The notes under the pieces: generated by a model
What the model was told of the DNA's origin: nothing
Database searches by the model: none
The model's input: the letters and a program-made list of their open reading frames with translations, nothing else
Shown: positions 1 through 9,793 of the stretch, piece by piece
How positions within the stretch are numbered: the stretch's first letter is position 1
Layout: every line of letters starts with the position of its first letter
Position numbers and translations under genes: made by a program
NCBI GenBank assembly: GCA_020721005.1
Contig: DYNP01000004.1
Coordinates: 1 to 64,000, forward strand
DNA length: 64,000 nt
Direction of reading: 5' to 3'
Source: Thiomargarita sp.
GTDB taxonomy: Bacteria; Pseudomonadota; Gammaproteobacteria; Beggiatoales; Beggiatoaceae

Positions 1-288
1 AGGGTAGATTGATGAGTGATTGACCGCGACGCGGTCAAGACTGCATTCCCAAGTGCCACTTGGGAACGAGAGAAAAGGGATTGCCCCTACAAAATCAACG
101 GAACATGACGGGTTAATGTGAATGCGTAAACCCTTGTAGGGGCTGGGTTTATCCCTACCCTATTTTTACCTATAAAATGTATGGGTAAATTTTCAAAAAA
201 TATCGCGATCCCCGCAAGCGGGGATATCTAAAAGGAAAGAGAAAAAAGATAAAAGACTTAAAAGGTTAAAAGCACACAGTGCTGAGAT
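1..288. repeat. Intergenic region with three hairpin-forming repeats
   Basis: No gene is visible. Three inverted repeats are. GACCGC/GCGGTC lies around positions 25-39 and TCCCAAGT/ACTTGGGA around 47-65. A 10-bp perfect pair GCCCCTACAA (83-92) and TTGTAGGGGC (134-143) is separated by about 40 bp. A further tight hairpin, ATCCCCGC-AA-GCGGGGAT, lies near 208-225, downstream of the minus-strand gene that ends at 289. It has no T-run, so it is not a convincing intrinsic terminator. These look like dispersed intergenic palindromes. Confidence 0.5.
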
Positions 289-1458
289 TTACATCCTGGA
301 AAGACGCAAACCCCCGCCGTTGATGCCCCCGCCAGTAGTATCGTCCCCACTACGGACGGCACAACGCAACCAATTGTCATAGTAGCTCCAAGAACCCCCA
401 CGAAGGGGATGCTTACTAGAATCTCCACCACTCATCCACGCACTCCCATCAACCGGCGCTCCTTGATAATTCTCATGCCACACATCTTCCAACCATTCCC
501 ATACATTTCCGTGCATATCATACAATCCAAAGGCATTCGGCTTCTTTTCTCCTACCGGGTGAGTTTGACTTCCCGAATTTTTATCATACCACGCATAGTT
601 TCCTGATTGATTTACGTCATCCCCAAATGAATAAGCGGTCGTGGTTCCAGCCCGACATGCATATTCCCATTCTGCTTCACTTGGCAATCGATAGGGGTTA
701 CCGGTTTGCTCTGTCAACCACTGGCTATAGGCTTTCCCATCTTCCCAACTCACACTGATCACTGGACGTTGACCCCGCCCCCAACCTTGATCCGCTGGCT
801 TTGCGCGCCCCGTGGCCTCGCAAAATCGATCATAGTCATCAAATGTGATTTCATATTGACTCATGGCATAATCATATCCTATAGTCACTTTGTGCACCGG
901 TTTTTCATTATTCTCTCCCGCATCACTGCCCATCTTAAATGAGCCCTTGGGAATCAGCACCATTTTGGGACCCCAGCCTCCATCTTTCAATGGGTCTTGA
1001 AATACTTGACCTGCAGCCAACACAGTCAGAGTTAGGGGAAAGGTCCGATCAATTCCAACCAAAAAGGCTGTTTTTAAACGATAATCTGCAGTCAATGTGA
1101 TAAAGAGGAGCTTTTCTTGACCTTCTGTATACAAGGCTCTGGCTTCATCTCGCTTTACGGGAATGGAAATGTCTGCAAGGAAAACAGTATTCAGTTTAAG
1201 AAATCGTTGAGACCAAGGTAACCATTGAATCGAGGACAACTTAAAAATTCCAGCCTCCACATCATAAAGTCGCTTCTCCAAACGCACAGTCCCCGCCTGC
1301 AACTGAGAATTCCGTTGCAGGGCCGCTTGATTAAAAGCGGTGGTCAATTGCTGCTGACGCTGAGCAAATTCTTCCTTGGTCTCAAAAGGATCACGCCCTT
1401 CTACAATTGGGGAAAACAGGGCTGCAAAATCCACTTCTCCCTTCTCCGTCAATGGCAA
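289..1458 (-). CDS. FGE-sulfatase-domain protein (probable C-terminal half of a frameshifted gene)
   Basis: The C-terminal two thirds (about residues 160-389) is a formylglycine-generating-enzyme/SUMF1-type domain: MVLIPKGSFKMGS, RLPSEAEWEYACRAG, GLYDMHGNVWEW and LRGGSW are all present. In true FGE two cysteines do the chemistry. Here the cysteine in the LRCAVR motif is kept but the partner five residues earlier is Asp, so sulfatase activation is doubtful and another role of this versatile fold is more likely. The first 150 residues are unassigned. The only start in this frame is a TTG at 1458 without a visible ribosome site, and the frame stays open back to about 1524, inside the upstream gene's last codons. 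I infer that this is the second half of a single 690-residue secreted protein, joined to the SAM-domain gene by a one-base shift at an A9 run. Confidence 0.8.
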   Translation of the reverse strand: MPLTEKGEVDFAALFSPIVEGRDPFETKEEFAQRQQQLTTAFNQAALQRNSQLQAGTVRLEKRLYDVEAGIFKLSSIQWLPWSQRFLKLNTVFLADISIPVKRDEARALYTEGQEKLLFITLTADYRLKTAFLVGIDRTFPLTLTVLAAGQVFQDPLKDGGWGPKMVLIPKGSFKMGSDAGENNEKPVHKVTIGYDYAMSQYEITFDDYDRFCEATGRAKPADQGWGRGQRPVISVSWEDGKAYSQWLTEQTGNPYRLPSEAEWEYACRAGTTTAYSFGDDVNQSGNYAWYDKNSGSQTHPVGEKKPNAFGLYDMHGNVWEWLEDVWHENYQGAPVDGSAWMSGGDSSKHPLRGGSWSYYDNWLRCAVRSGDDTTGGGINGGGLRLSRM

Positions 1459-1511
1459 TTTTATGACAGGCTCTTCAACTGCTGGGGAAACCGTGCTTTT
1501 CTTAACATCAA

Positions 1512-1526
1512 CTAGGGTTTTTTTTT
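1512..1526 (-). other. A9 slippery run at the junction of two reading frames
   Basis: On the minus strand the upstream gene ends ATT-AAA-AAA-AAA-CCC-TAG; the nine A lie at 1518-1526. A -1 ribosomal slip, or one extra A in the transcript, moves reading into the frame of the downstream FGE-like gene. That frame then has no stop until position 289. The downstream frame itself is closed by a TAA that overlaps the A run. This could be programmed frameshifting, transcriptional slippage, a real mutation or a homopolymer sequencing error. Confidence 0.6.
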
Positions 1527-2363
1527 AATGTTGACTGACTTGGCAAGAGAATCCTCCTCCTCCAAAGCCGCTTTGTAATCCTCAACCAATCTGAGCAATA
1601 CGGTATCTGCCAGCGGTTTGACTGCAGCTGCCTGGGCCAATTTCAACACAGCGCCTCCATCAGTTGGATTTGGGAATAACTTATGCTTGACCAATCTGGA
1701 CCACAGCAAAGCATTCATCACTTCTAAGGGAACGTTACTCCAATCTGCCTCAAACTCATCCAAGCCACTGACGATAATTCTACCTTCAAACAAGGGATGA
1801 AGCCACTCATCAGATTCCAATTTCAAAGCCACTCCAATAGGGACAGTCCGATGATCCTTAAACTTAGTTTGAGGAGAAGAAGCGCCTTTGTTCAGGAAAT
1901 TCAGATACTGCAAAGTAAGCTCTGGACTCCATTGCTTGTTCTTATCCACCACCGCCCAACGCTCTGTCTTCAACTCCGCAGTCTTAATCACGGCCTGATT
2001 TCGCAGTAGCCGCAATACAGCCTCATTTTTGAGATCGGCCGCCAAACATTGCAACAGTTCTCCCACACTTCGCTGCTCCAAATCCGTTGCACACTCCAAA
2101 GAAGCAACTTCTGGAGGAGGAGGAGGAGCGCACAATTTTTTGATCTTGATCACCAATCCTAAGGTCAAACCAATCTCCTTCAAATCAGAATTTTCCAATT
2201 GATTGACCACTTCACAATCTGTAATATCCTGATCTAACAACAATTTTACTTTGTCCTCAGCAACACCAGCCTCCTTCAATTGACCGGCAAAGTCTCCTGC
2301 AGCCCAGGCTGCAAAACTCAATAACCACAGTAGTAACACTATATATCGATGATTTAATTGCAT
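1512..2363 (-). CDS. Secreted protein with SAM-like domain
   Basis: This 283-residue protein starts with a clear signal peptide: a basic start, a Leu-rich core at about residues 8-18, and an AWAAG cleavage region near residue 22. Residues about 25-80 look like a sterile alpha motif (SAM) fold: short helices ending in the pattern NSDLKEIGLTLGLVIKIKKL, typical of SAM helices 4-5. A proline stretch (APPPPP) follows. The rest is unassigned. It stops within an A9 run directly before the FGE-like reading frame, so it is probably the N-terminal half of one larger periplasmic or surface protein. SAM domains usually mediate protein-protein contacts; the binding partner is unknown. Confidence 0.75.
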   Translation of the reverse strand: MQLNHRYIVLLLWLLSFAAWAAGDFAGQLKEAGVAEDKVKLLLDQDITDCEVVNQLENSDLKEIGLTLGLVIKIKKLCAPPPPPEVASLECATDLEQRSVGELLQCLAADLKNEAVLRLLRNQAVIKTAELKTERWAVVDKNKQWSPELTLQYLNFLNKGASSPQTKFKDHRTVPIGVALKLESDEWLHPLFEGRIIVSGLDEFEADWSNVPLEVMNALLWSRLVKHKLFPNPTDGGAVLKLAQAAAVKPLADTVLLRLVEDYKAALEEEDSLAKSVNIKKKP

Positions 2364-2557
2364 AACTTATAATCTCCATTGAATGTTGACTTCAACATTC
2401 TAAGGCCAGATTCAGTTAAAAAGCAAGCAGAAAAACACGGCCGTCCTTTTTTACGGAAGATAATTCATTTTTAATCAAACTGATTAATACGCTTCGCAAA
2501 AATGACTTGCACATTTTACGCTGTCTACTATACTTACAGGTTTCAAACTATCTCAGA

Positions 2558-5500
2558 TTAACGAATAAATTTTTCCATTAAAATCCGTATTTCTTCCATC
2601 TCAAAATCATTGGCTAAGGATTCTACTCTTTCTGCAAAGGGAATAAGCTCCTGATCAAGTCCTTTAAGTTTCTCAGTGCGTTCCAAAATACTTGTAATAT
2701 CTCCCATCACTGCCAATTCTCTCAACAACAAGGCTTCTTCCACCGAGGGACCCAACACAATTTCTTCTCCCAAAGTTGGATCAGTTAACCCGGTTTTGGG
2801 TTGAGAAGACACTGATTCATATACCCAAGTTAAACCCAAACATTTTTGCAAACTGCCCAATAAATCATCAAGTTGAACAGGCTTAACAATCAATTCTTGA
2901 TAATTAACTGGCGCGGGCCAAACAGATTGCTTTAAATCACTTTCCGAAAGAGCAATAATCGGCAACTTGGGAAATTGCTTCTGCAAACAACGAATAGTCT
3001 CAAATCCATCAAGGACGGGCATAATCAAATCAATGAGCACACAATCTGGCAACTTCAATTGAACCTGTTCCAAGGCACTGGAACCATGCTCTGCTTCCAC
3101 AATAGCAAATCCCAATGAAGTAAGCAAATTGCCAAGTAAAGCCCGTTGATTGGCCTCATCCTCCACAATTAAAATTCGATGGGGATAGATGATATCTGCT
3201 TGATTTTGATAGCCAACCACCTGCAATTGTGGAGCAGGCAGATCTCGCACCGAATGATCAACCTGAAAATCCAATTCTGCCCAAAAACAACTACCCTTAC
3301 CCAAAGTACTTTGCACTTGCAATTGCCCCCCCATCATATTCACCAAACGCTGAGTAATCACCAGTCCCAATCCTGTGCCTTCTGGACGATAATTTGGGTC
3401 TCCCGCCTGTTGAAAAGCGACAAATAATTTATCAAATTCCTCTTGAGCAATCCCAATTCCGGTATCAATCACCTTAAAACAAATGCGTTGATGAGAAGAT
3501 TGCTCTGCACTGGGCAGCGCAGTGACCTCAAAAGTTACCCCGCCCTGTTTGGTGAATTTAATGGCATTCCCCAACAGATTGATCAAAATTTGCCGAAGCC
3601 GTTTTTCATCAATGCGAACACTGATTGGTAAATTGGCGCTGGGCCGGTAAATAAAACTGATCTTTTGATGCAAGGCACGAATTTGAAAGGCTTCTACAAT
3701 GCTGGTTAAAAACTCTTTCAAATAAACTTGAGAAAGATGTAATCCTATGGAATCGGCTTCCAATTTAGACAAATCCAAAATATCGTTCAACAAAGTCAAT
3801 AAATGTTGGCCACTGCGTTGTATAAAATCAACGCGCTCCTGTTGTTCCTTGGAAAGATTGTGTTCCAATTTGAACAATTGCGCAAAACCAGAAATTGCAT
3901 TGAGAGGAGTGCGCAATTCATGACTCATGTTGGCCAAAAAGGTACTTTTGGCCCGATTGGCCGATTCTGCCATCTGCCGAGCTTGTTCATTTTGGGCATA
4001 CAACAAGGCATTTTGTAGAGCAATAGCAATCTGGGTGGACAGTAATTTCAATACAGTCAATCGATCTTCAGTAAACGCTTCAAAAGCCAGATTATTTTCC
4101 AAATAAAGCACTCCAACCAAACGATTTTGATAGTGCATGGGCATGCAGAAAATAGATTTGGGTTGAACTTGAATCACATAGGGATCAAAGGTAAACAGTC
4201 CCTGCTCGGTGGCTCGCCCCAAAACCACTTCATTCCCTGTACGAACCACGTAGTTGATCAGAGTGATTGGCACCCAAGATTGGCCAGTGACCGGGTTAAG
4301 AGTTTGTAAAGGAATGGCTTCTGGCAGTAAATTGTGTAAATCAGCTGGAATTTGGCAATTATCTTCTTGTTGAGTGACTTGAATTTTTGCTTCAATCCAC
4401 AATTGCTCTTGTTTAACCAAGATTAAAAATCCCAGTTCAGCACCTACATTTTCGATGACAATTTGCATGAGTTTTGGAAACAGTTGCTCTAATACAATTT
4501 CTCCAGAAATGACATGAGCTGTCTTCATAATGGTGGAAATGTCTAAAAAATTAGTTTTTCCACTGGCAGTAGTTACCATAGTGGTGGCGGTGAGACTTTC
4601 ATGCAAAGTCGTTCCCAAAGTACCCATTTTATGAGTAAGTTGAGGGGAATCAAGCAAAGTGGGATATTGAGCTTCCAACGCAATGACTTTGGTTTTAGCA
4701 CCCCACAACAAGTAATGGTAATGAGCCTCTTTAAGATAAAATTGGGCAAATTTAGGTTTGTTTTGACTCAACCAAAAATGGGCGGCCAGCTGATTGGCTA
4801 AAGCAACTTGTTGGGTGAAATTGTGTTCCTTGGCATTGGTAATCGCTTGATCATAAAGGGTCATAGCAGTCAATATTTCACCTTGTAACCCAGCCATTTC
4901 TGCAGCAATCAATTCATACCAGTGTAAGAAGTTTTGAGGACAGTGGTCGGCCCAAATTTTAGCCAATTTTTGGTTGGCTTCCAATTTTTGCCAATATTCA
5001 GTTTGAGTGGCCACTGGGACTGTGGGATATAAGGCCAGATAAATTAGAGATTCCAAGAAACGAAATTCGGCTGAGGGCAATAAGCCTTGAGTGGCCACTG
5101 CAATTAAACGATGTTCGGCTTCTTGGAGACTGAGCAGGGCTTCTGAAAGACGATTTTGTAAATAGAGGGCTTCGGTTTTCAAAATGTAATAAAGGCAGAC
5201 AATTTGGATATTTTTGTTGGCTTCACACCGTTTCAAATAGTCAACTTCGGTTAATTCCTCTTTGTAAAATTTAGCCCGATTTTCTAATAAACTCAATAGA
5301 ATCATCTGCATGCCTTCCATGAGATCAATGGCCCATTGATTTTTGCGCACCCGACTGAATGCCAAGTAGTCTTCAACTTCTTTCCAAAGTTCGTTGAGAT
5401 TAACTCCTTGGTAAAATCGGCAATAGGTGTTGTGCCCAAAGGCATAGGCAGCATATTGTAAATTGCCAGATTGCACTCCAGTATTGTAGGCTTCATGGTA

Positions 5501-8500
5501 GTCTTGAGTGGCATATTTTAAGTGGCTGCTCCAGTGTCGAAGGGAACTGCCTATCATGAGATAAAACACGCTTTGATCAGAAGGGGCAGTAAATTGTTCA
5601 GTCATAATGTGGGTGGCCACTTTGCCAAATTCGTTGCCCAGTTGGTATTCTTGCCAACCGTATCCCAACAGTCCACCAAATGCGGTGTGACTGTAGCCAA
5701 TTTGAGGTACATTCCCATATTGTAAGGTGAGTGAAACTACTTTGGGAACAATGACGGCCCAGAGGCGTTGGTGGGAACGATAGCAAGGGGGACCCATGGT
5801 GATCAGAAGTTTGACGATCATTTTTTGGATGGGATCGGTCATGGCTGGAAGCTTAGCCAGATCGGCGACTGGAGTGGTTCCCAAGAGTGCTTTGACTTTT
5901 TGAACTTCTTGGTCCCGGAATTCTTCAAAGTGATGTTCAGGAATTTGAATTTCAAAGAGTTGTAAGGCTTGACGACCAATTTCAATGGCTTGTTGATACT
6001 GGGCGCTGAGGGTATGTTGTATGATAAGGATGTGCAGGGCTTCGGCTTTTTCCAGGGGGGTCTTGAGATGCTTTACCGCATTGTGTATAATTTGTTGGGC
6101 TTGAGAGAATTGTCCATTTAGATATTCAATGCTAGCGCCTTGGGTGTGCAATTCTGAGGCATGTTGATAATGATGTTCCCAAACGGTTTCCCAGAGTTGA
6201 TATTGTTCATATAAGTCAAGAGCATTGTGCAGGTATTGTGAAGCTGCGGCATAGGCTGTGGCTTCTTTGGCTTTTCTGGCTGCTTCTAAGTTGAGTTGAG
6301 CCAGTTGGATAATTTCAGGAATATCAGTGATCAGGGTTTGGGCTTTGTTGTAATGGTCAATGTAGTCAAAAATGGAATCAGTTTGAGCATTTGGGTCGTT
6401 GGCCAGGCGTCGCCGGGCAATTTTGAGGTGTAAGGGTTGTCGGTCTTGTTCATTGATCAAGGTGTAAGCGGCTTGTTGAACACGATCGTGTAAGAATCGA
6501 TAGTCATTGACGACAAATGAAATGTGTTGAGCCGAGGAAGAAGGAGTGGGTTCCGAAGTGGGTTGAATCAGCAGGTCTTGTTGGATGGCTGGCAGCAATT
6601 CCTGGTAGGTCTCAGTTGGAGTTTTTTCGTAAATCAAGGCCAGGGTTTGAAGGTCAAAACGGTTGCCCAGGCAGGCGGCAATTTGTATGATTTGTTGGGT
6701 GGCCGCGGGCAATTTGCGCAGTTTGTCAATCATGAGTTCAACAACATTGTCAGTAATGTTCATGTGTTGAATTTGAGCAAGGTCCCAGTCCCAAGGGGAA
6801 TGGTGAGGGGTGCGTAGGGGTTGGTCCCGGATCAAACCTTCATTGTACAGGGTTTTAAGAAATTGGGTGAGAAAGAAGGGGTTACCCTGGGTTTTGTGCA
6901 TGAGCAGTTGGGCCAGGGGTTTGATTTCTTCAGTTGAGGCCTGCAGGGTGTCGCTGAGCAGTTGTTGTACCTGAGGGTCATTGAGAGGCACCAAGGTAAT
7001 TTGTTGCAAGGAAATGTTGAGGGTTTGTAGTTTTTGCAGGGTCCTGATCAAAGGATGGGTGGGACTGACTTCGTTGTCTCGATAGGCGCCAAGGAGCATG
7101 AGGTGCCCAGTTTTTGGGTCAGTGATGATGAGTTCAATAAGTTTTAGGGTGGCAGAGTCGACCCATTGTAGATCGTCCAAGAAGATGACTAATGGATGTT
7201 GGGCTTGACAAAATACTCGAATAAAATTTTGAAATACTTGGTTAAATCGATTTTGGGTTTCAGTGGGATTGAGTTCCGGAACTGCGGGTTGAGCACCAAT
7301 GATATGGTGTAATTCGGGGATGACTTGGATGATGATTTGACCGTTGTCACCGAGGGCGGTCAACAGTTGATGACGCCAGTGTTGCAGTGAGGTTTCACTT
7401 TCGGTGAGGAGTTGTTGTATGAGTTGAGTCAAGGCTTTGACAATTGCGGAATAGGGAACGTTGCGTTGGTATTGGTCAAATTTGCCACTGATAAAATAGC
7501 CTCGTTTTTGGGTAATGGGTTTGTAAATTTCTTGGATCAGAGCTGTTTTGCCAATTCCAGAATAGCCGGATACGAGAATGAATTGGGGGGTGCCTTGACT
7601 GACAGTGGCAAAACTTTGCAGTAAAATGTCAATTTCAGTTTCGCGGCCATAGAGTTTTTGTGGAATGTGGAATTGTTGAGAGAAGTCCGATTGGCCACAG
7701 ATAAAGGGTTGAATTTGGCCATGGGTTTCCAATTGTTGCAGACAGTGTTTTAAATCTGTTTTGAGCCCGTAAATGCTTTGGTAACGCATTTCGGCATTTT
7801 TCTCAAGCAGTTTCATGACTGTATTTGAGAGGGGTTCGGGAATGTTGGGATTGAGTGATTGTGGAGTGGGCGGTTGCTTGGCAAGATGGTTGTGCACAAG
7901 TTCCATGGCTTCAACGGCTTGAAAAGGGGGATGTCCGAGGAGCATTTCGTAAATTATGATGCCCAGGGAATAAAAATCGGTGCGATAGTCCAGGGTCCGA
8001 TTCATGCGCCCAGTTTGTTCGGGCGACATGTAGATGAGGGTGCCTTCCAATAAATGGGGATTGTTGATGACTTGATTGAGCAGGGTAAAGCCTTGGGAAG
8101 AGATGCTAAAGTCGGTAATTTTGACGAGGTTGGCGGGCAGATTGATGATGATATTGGCAGGTTTAATGTCTTTGTGAATGATGTTGCGAGCGTGCAATTC
8201 TCCTAAACCTTCAGCAATTTGCAGAGCTATGCGTAGGACAGTGGTTAAATCAAGGGGATGAGTATCAAGTAATAATTGTTGTAGAGATTGTCCTTGAATG
8301 TCTTCAGAGACCAGAAAGTATCGATTTTCATACTTTTCCAGGGAATAGGTTTTGATGACATTGATTAGGTTTAAATGGCGGGCGATTTCAAATTCATGGT
8401 GAAGTTGGGCCACTTGTTTTGGGTCCGGATATTCAGATTTGAGCAGTTTGAGGATAACCGTTTTGGAGTCTCGTTTGGATTGGGCGCGGTAAACTAGGGT

Positions 8501-8554
8501 TTTAGAACCTTCGTAAATTTTTTCAATCAGGGTATAATTGGGTATTTCTAGCAT
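2558..8554 (-). CDS. Hybrid Ser/Thr kinase - AAA ATPase - GAF - histidine kinase - receiver
   Basis: This giant cytoplasmic signalling protein of about 2000 residues has a layout also known from cyanobacteria. The order is a Ser/Thr kinase domain (about 10-270) with HKDIKPANI catalytic loop, an AAA/NACHT-like ATPase (about 310-600, SGYSGIGKT P-loop), a long helical repeat region, GAF (about 1330-1510), a HisKA H-box (SHELRTPLNA, near 1550), an ATPase domain, and a C-terminal receiver (IVEDE, phospho-Asp in CVLIDLIMP near 1845) followed by about 90 further residues. The kinase glycine loop is degenerate (IYEGSKTLVY) and DFG reads DFS, so Ser/Thr kinase activity may be reduced. I chose the second ATG (8554), which has AGGA seven bases upstream; the first ATG at 8572 has no ribosome site. 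It has no operon partner. The signal it senses is unknown. Confidence 0.9.
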   Translation of the reverse strand: MLEIPNYTLIEKIYEGSKTLVYRAQSKRDSKTVILKLLKSEYPDPKQVAQLHHEFEIARHLNLINVIKTYSLEKYENRYFLVSEDIQGQSLQQLLLDTHPLDLTTVLRIALQIAEGLGELHARNIIHKDIKPANIIINLPANLVKITDFSISSQGFTLLNQVINNPHLLEGTLIYMSPEQTGRMNRTLDYRTDFYSLGIIIYEMLLGHPPFQAVEAMELVHNHLAKQPPTPQSLNPNIPEPLSNTVMKLLEKNAEMRYQSIYGLKTDLKHCLQQLETHGQIQPFICGQSDFSQQFHIPQKLYGRETEIDILLQSFATVSQGTPQFILVSGYSGIGKTALIQEIYKPITQKRGYFISGKFDQYQRNVPYSAIVKALTQLIQQLLTESETSLQHWRHQLLTALGDNGQIIIQVIPELHHIIGAQPAVPELNPTETQNRFNQVFQNFIRVFCQAQHPLVIFLDDLQWVDSATLKLIELIITDPKTGHLMLLGAYRDNEVSPTHPLIRTLQKLQTLNISLQQITLVPLNDPQVQQLLSDTLQASTEEIKPLAQLLMHKTQGNPFFLTQFLKTLYNEGLIRDQPLRTPHHSPWDWDLAQIQHMNITDNVVELMIDKLRKLPAATQQIIQIAACLGNRFDLQTLALIYEKTPTETYQELLPAIQQDLLIQPTSEPTPSSSAQHISFVVNDYRFLHDRVQQAAYTLINEQDRQPLHLKIARRRLANDPNAQTDSIFDYIDHYNKAQTLITDIPEIIQLAQLNLEAARKAKEATAYAAASQYLHNALDLYEQYQLWETVWEHHYQHASELHTQGASIEYLNGQFSQAQQIIHNAVKHLKTPLEKAEALHILIIQHTLSAQYQQAIEIGRQALQLFEIQIPEHHFEEFRDQEVQKVKALLGTTPVADLAKLPAMTDPIQKMIVKLLITMGPPCYRSHQRLWAVIVPKVVSLTLQYGNVPQIGYSHTAFGGLLGYGWQEYQLGNEFGKVATHIMTEQFTAPSDQSVFYLMIGSSLRHWSSHLKYATQDYHEAYNTGVQSGNLQYAAYAFGHNTYCRFYQGVNLNELWKEVEDYLAFSRVRKNQWAIDLMEGMQMILLSLLENRAKFYKEELTEVDYLKRCEANKNIQIVCLYYILKTEALYLQNRLSEALLSLQEAEHRLIAVATQGLLPSAEFRFLESLIYLALYPTVPVATQTEYWQKLEANQKLAKIWADHCPQNFLHWYELIAAEMAGLQGEILTAMTLYDQAITNAKEHNFTQQVALANQLAAHFWLSQNKPKFAQFYLKEAHYHYLLWGAKTKVIALEAQYPTLLDSPQLTHKMGTLGTTLHESLTATTMVTTASGKTNFLDISTIMKTAHVISGEIVLEQLFPKLMQIVIENVGAELGFLILVKQEQLWIEAKIQVTQQEDNCQIPADLHNLLPEAIPLQTLNPVTGQSWVPITLINYVVRTGNEVVLGRATEQGLFTFDPYVIQVQPKSIFCMPMHYQNRLVGVLYLENNLAFEAFTEDRLTVLKLLSTQIAIALQNALLYAQNEQARQMAESANRAKSTFLANMSHELRTPLNAISGFAQLFKLEHNLSKEQQERVDFIQRSGQHLLTLLNDILDLSKLEADSIGLHLSQVYLKEFLTSIVEAFQIRALHQKISFIYRPSANLPISVRIDEKRLRQILINLLGNAIKFTKQGGVTFEVTALPSAEQSSHQRICFKVIDTGIGIAQEEFDKLFVAFQQAGDPNYRPEGTGLGLVITQRLVNMMGGQLQVQSTLGKGSCFWAELDFQVDHSVRDLPAPQLQVVGYQNQADIIYPHRILIVEDEANQRALLGNLLTSLGFAIVEAEHGSSALEQVQLKLPDCVLIDLIMPVLDGFETIRCLQKQFPKLPIIALSESDLKQSVWPAPVNYQELIVKPVQLDDLLGSLQKCLGLTWVYESVSSQPKTGLTDPTLGEEIVLGPSVEEALLLRELAVMGDITSILERTEKLKGLDQELIPFAERVESLANDFEMEEIRILMEKFIR

Positions 8555-8691
8555 AGCAGAGTCCTGGGGCATCAGTAGGGAAATGGGATTTTTTAACCAT
8601 TTTTACTTTTCCCTAAAAAAAAGGAGGGGGAATAATTTTTTCTTTCCGACTTAGGGCATATCATTGCGCTATTTATCTTACGCAAACGTAT

Positions 8692-8942
8692 GTGGGATGG
8701 ACTGACCTATGGAAAGTCAACCACCCCTCTACCCTCTTTGGTAAGGAGGGGAGTAGTTTAGTGGGATGGACTGACCTATGGAAAGCCAACCACCCCCCTA
8801 CCCCTCCTTGGTAAGGAGGGGAGTAATTTAGTAGGATAGACTGACCTATGGGAACTCCATCGATTGTCTAGAACCACCCTCCTACCCCTCCTTGGTAAGG
8901 AGGGGAGTAATTTAGTGGGATGGACTGACCTATGGGAAGTCC
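8692..8942. repeat. Direct repeats of about 70 bp carrying a CCTCCTT/AAGGAGG hairpin
   Basis: A unit starting GTGGGATGGACTGACCTATG recurs at 8692, 8761, 8831 and about 8914. The first two units are 69-70 bp long, the third is longer because of a small insertion, and the fourth is partial. Each complete unit contains the near-palindrome CCCCTCCTT-GGT-AAGGAGGGG (degenerate in the first). Related words occur near 25406 and at 57773-58001. No reading frame is convincing in the whole gap 8573-9123. It is an intergenic repeat cluster between the divergent kinase gene and radC. Confidence 0.8.
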
Positions 8943-9123
8943 ATCCATGCATCACTCCGATGAAAGGAGTTGAGCAAGGGTTTTGATATTTCGGGTTATT
9001 ATCTTTAATTGATGGGAGGTTATCAAGTTTATTAGGCTGGGCGCCGTAAATAATGGCTTAAAATGTTGTTGATGCAATTTTTTATCCCTAATATGAGTGA
9101 GGAACAGTGTGACCAGTTATAAA

Positions 9124-9792
9124 ATGAGTGATATTCCAGAAAGTGATCGTCCTCGTGAAAAGTTGTTGAAACGAGGCGCTCGTTCCCTAACTAATGTTGA
9201 ATTGTTGGCTATTTTTTTACGAACTGGGACAAAGGGGAAAAGTGCCTTGGATTTGGCTAAAGAGTTGTTGGATCAGTTTGGAGATTTGCGCAGTTTGTTG
9301 GGAGCTGAGCCTCAACAATTGTTTAAAGTCAAAGGGTTGGGAGAGGCAAAATATGCTCAGTTAAAGGCGGCGGTGGAATTGAGTCGTCGCTATTTGCAAG
9401 AATGTTTGGAGCGGGGAGATCCCTTGACCAATCCGGAAGATACTCGGAATTTCTTAATGGCGGAGCTGAGTGGTCGAGCCTCCGAAGTATTTGCAGCTAT
9501 CTTTTTAGACAATCATCATCGGGTGATCAAATTTGAAGAATTGTTTTATGGGACTATTGATGGGGCCAGTGTTTTTCCCCGAGAAGTGGCAAGGCGGGCT
9601 TTGATTTGTAATGCAGCTGCAGTCATTTTTGCTCATAATCACCCTTCTGGGGTAGCTGATCCCAGTAAGGCAGATCTGGAAATTACTCAACATTTAAAAC
9701 AATCGTTGGGCATGTTGGATATTCGAGTTTTAGATCATGTGGTGATAGGAGATGGTTACTGTATCTCCTTGGTAGATAAAGGGTTGATGTAA
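9124..9792 (+). CDS. radC: RadC family protein
   Basis: RadC-family protein of about 222 residues. An N-terminal helix-hairpin-helix-like part (ARSLTNVELLAIFLRTG, VKGLGEAKYAQLKAA) is followed by the JAB/MPN-type domain. This carries the metal-binding pattern FAHNHPSGVADPSKAD and a conserved Glu further upstream (IFLDNHHRVIKFEEL). Despite the name 'DNA repair protein', the biochemical role of RadC is not settled. I chose the ATG at 9124 because homologues begin just before the DRPREKLL motif. A GTG at 9109 with GAGGA five bases upstream is a credible alternative adding five residues. It is transcribed towards the c-di-GMP gene with a 9-bp gap. Confidence 0.93.
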   Translation: MSDIPESDRPREKLLKRGARSLTNVELLAIFLRTGTKGKSALDLAKELLDQFGDLRSLLGAEPQQLFKVKGLGEAKYAQLKAAVELSRRYLQECLERGDPLTNPEDTRNFLMAELSGRASEVFAAIFLDNHHRVIKFEELFYGTIDGASVFPREVARRALICNAAAVIFAHNHPSGVADPSKADLEITQHLKQSLGMLDIRVLDHVVIGDGYCISLVDKGLM

Positions 9793-9793
9793 A

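Noticed and set aside
208-225. Terminator for the FGE-like gene
   Set aside because: The hairpin is strong but sits 65 bases past the stop without a T-run; kept only as a repeat.
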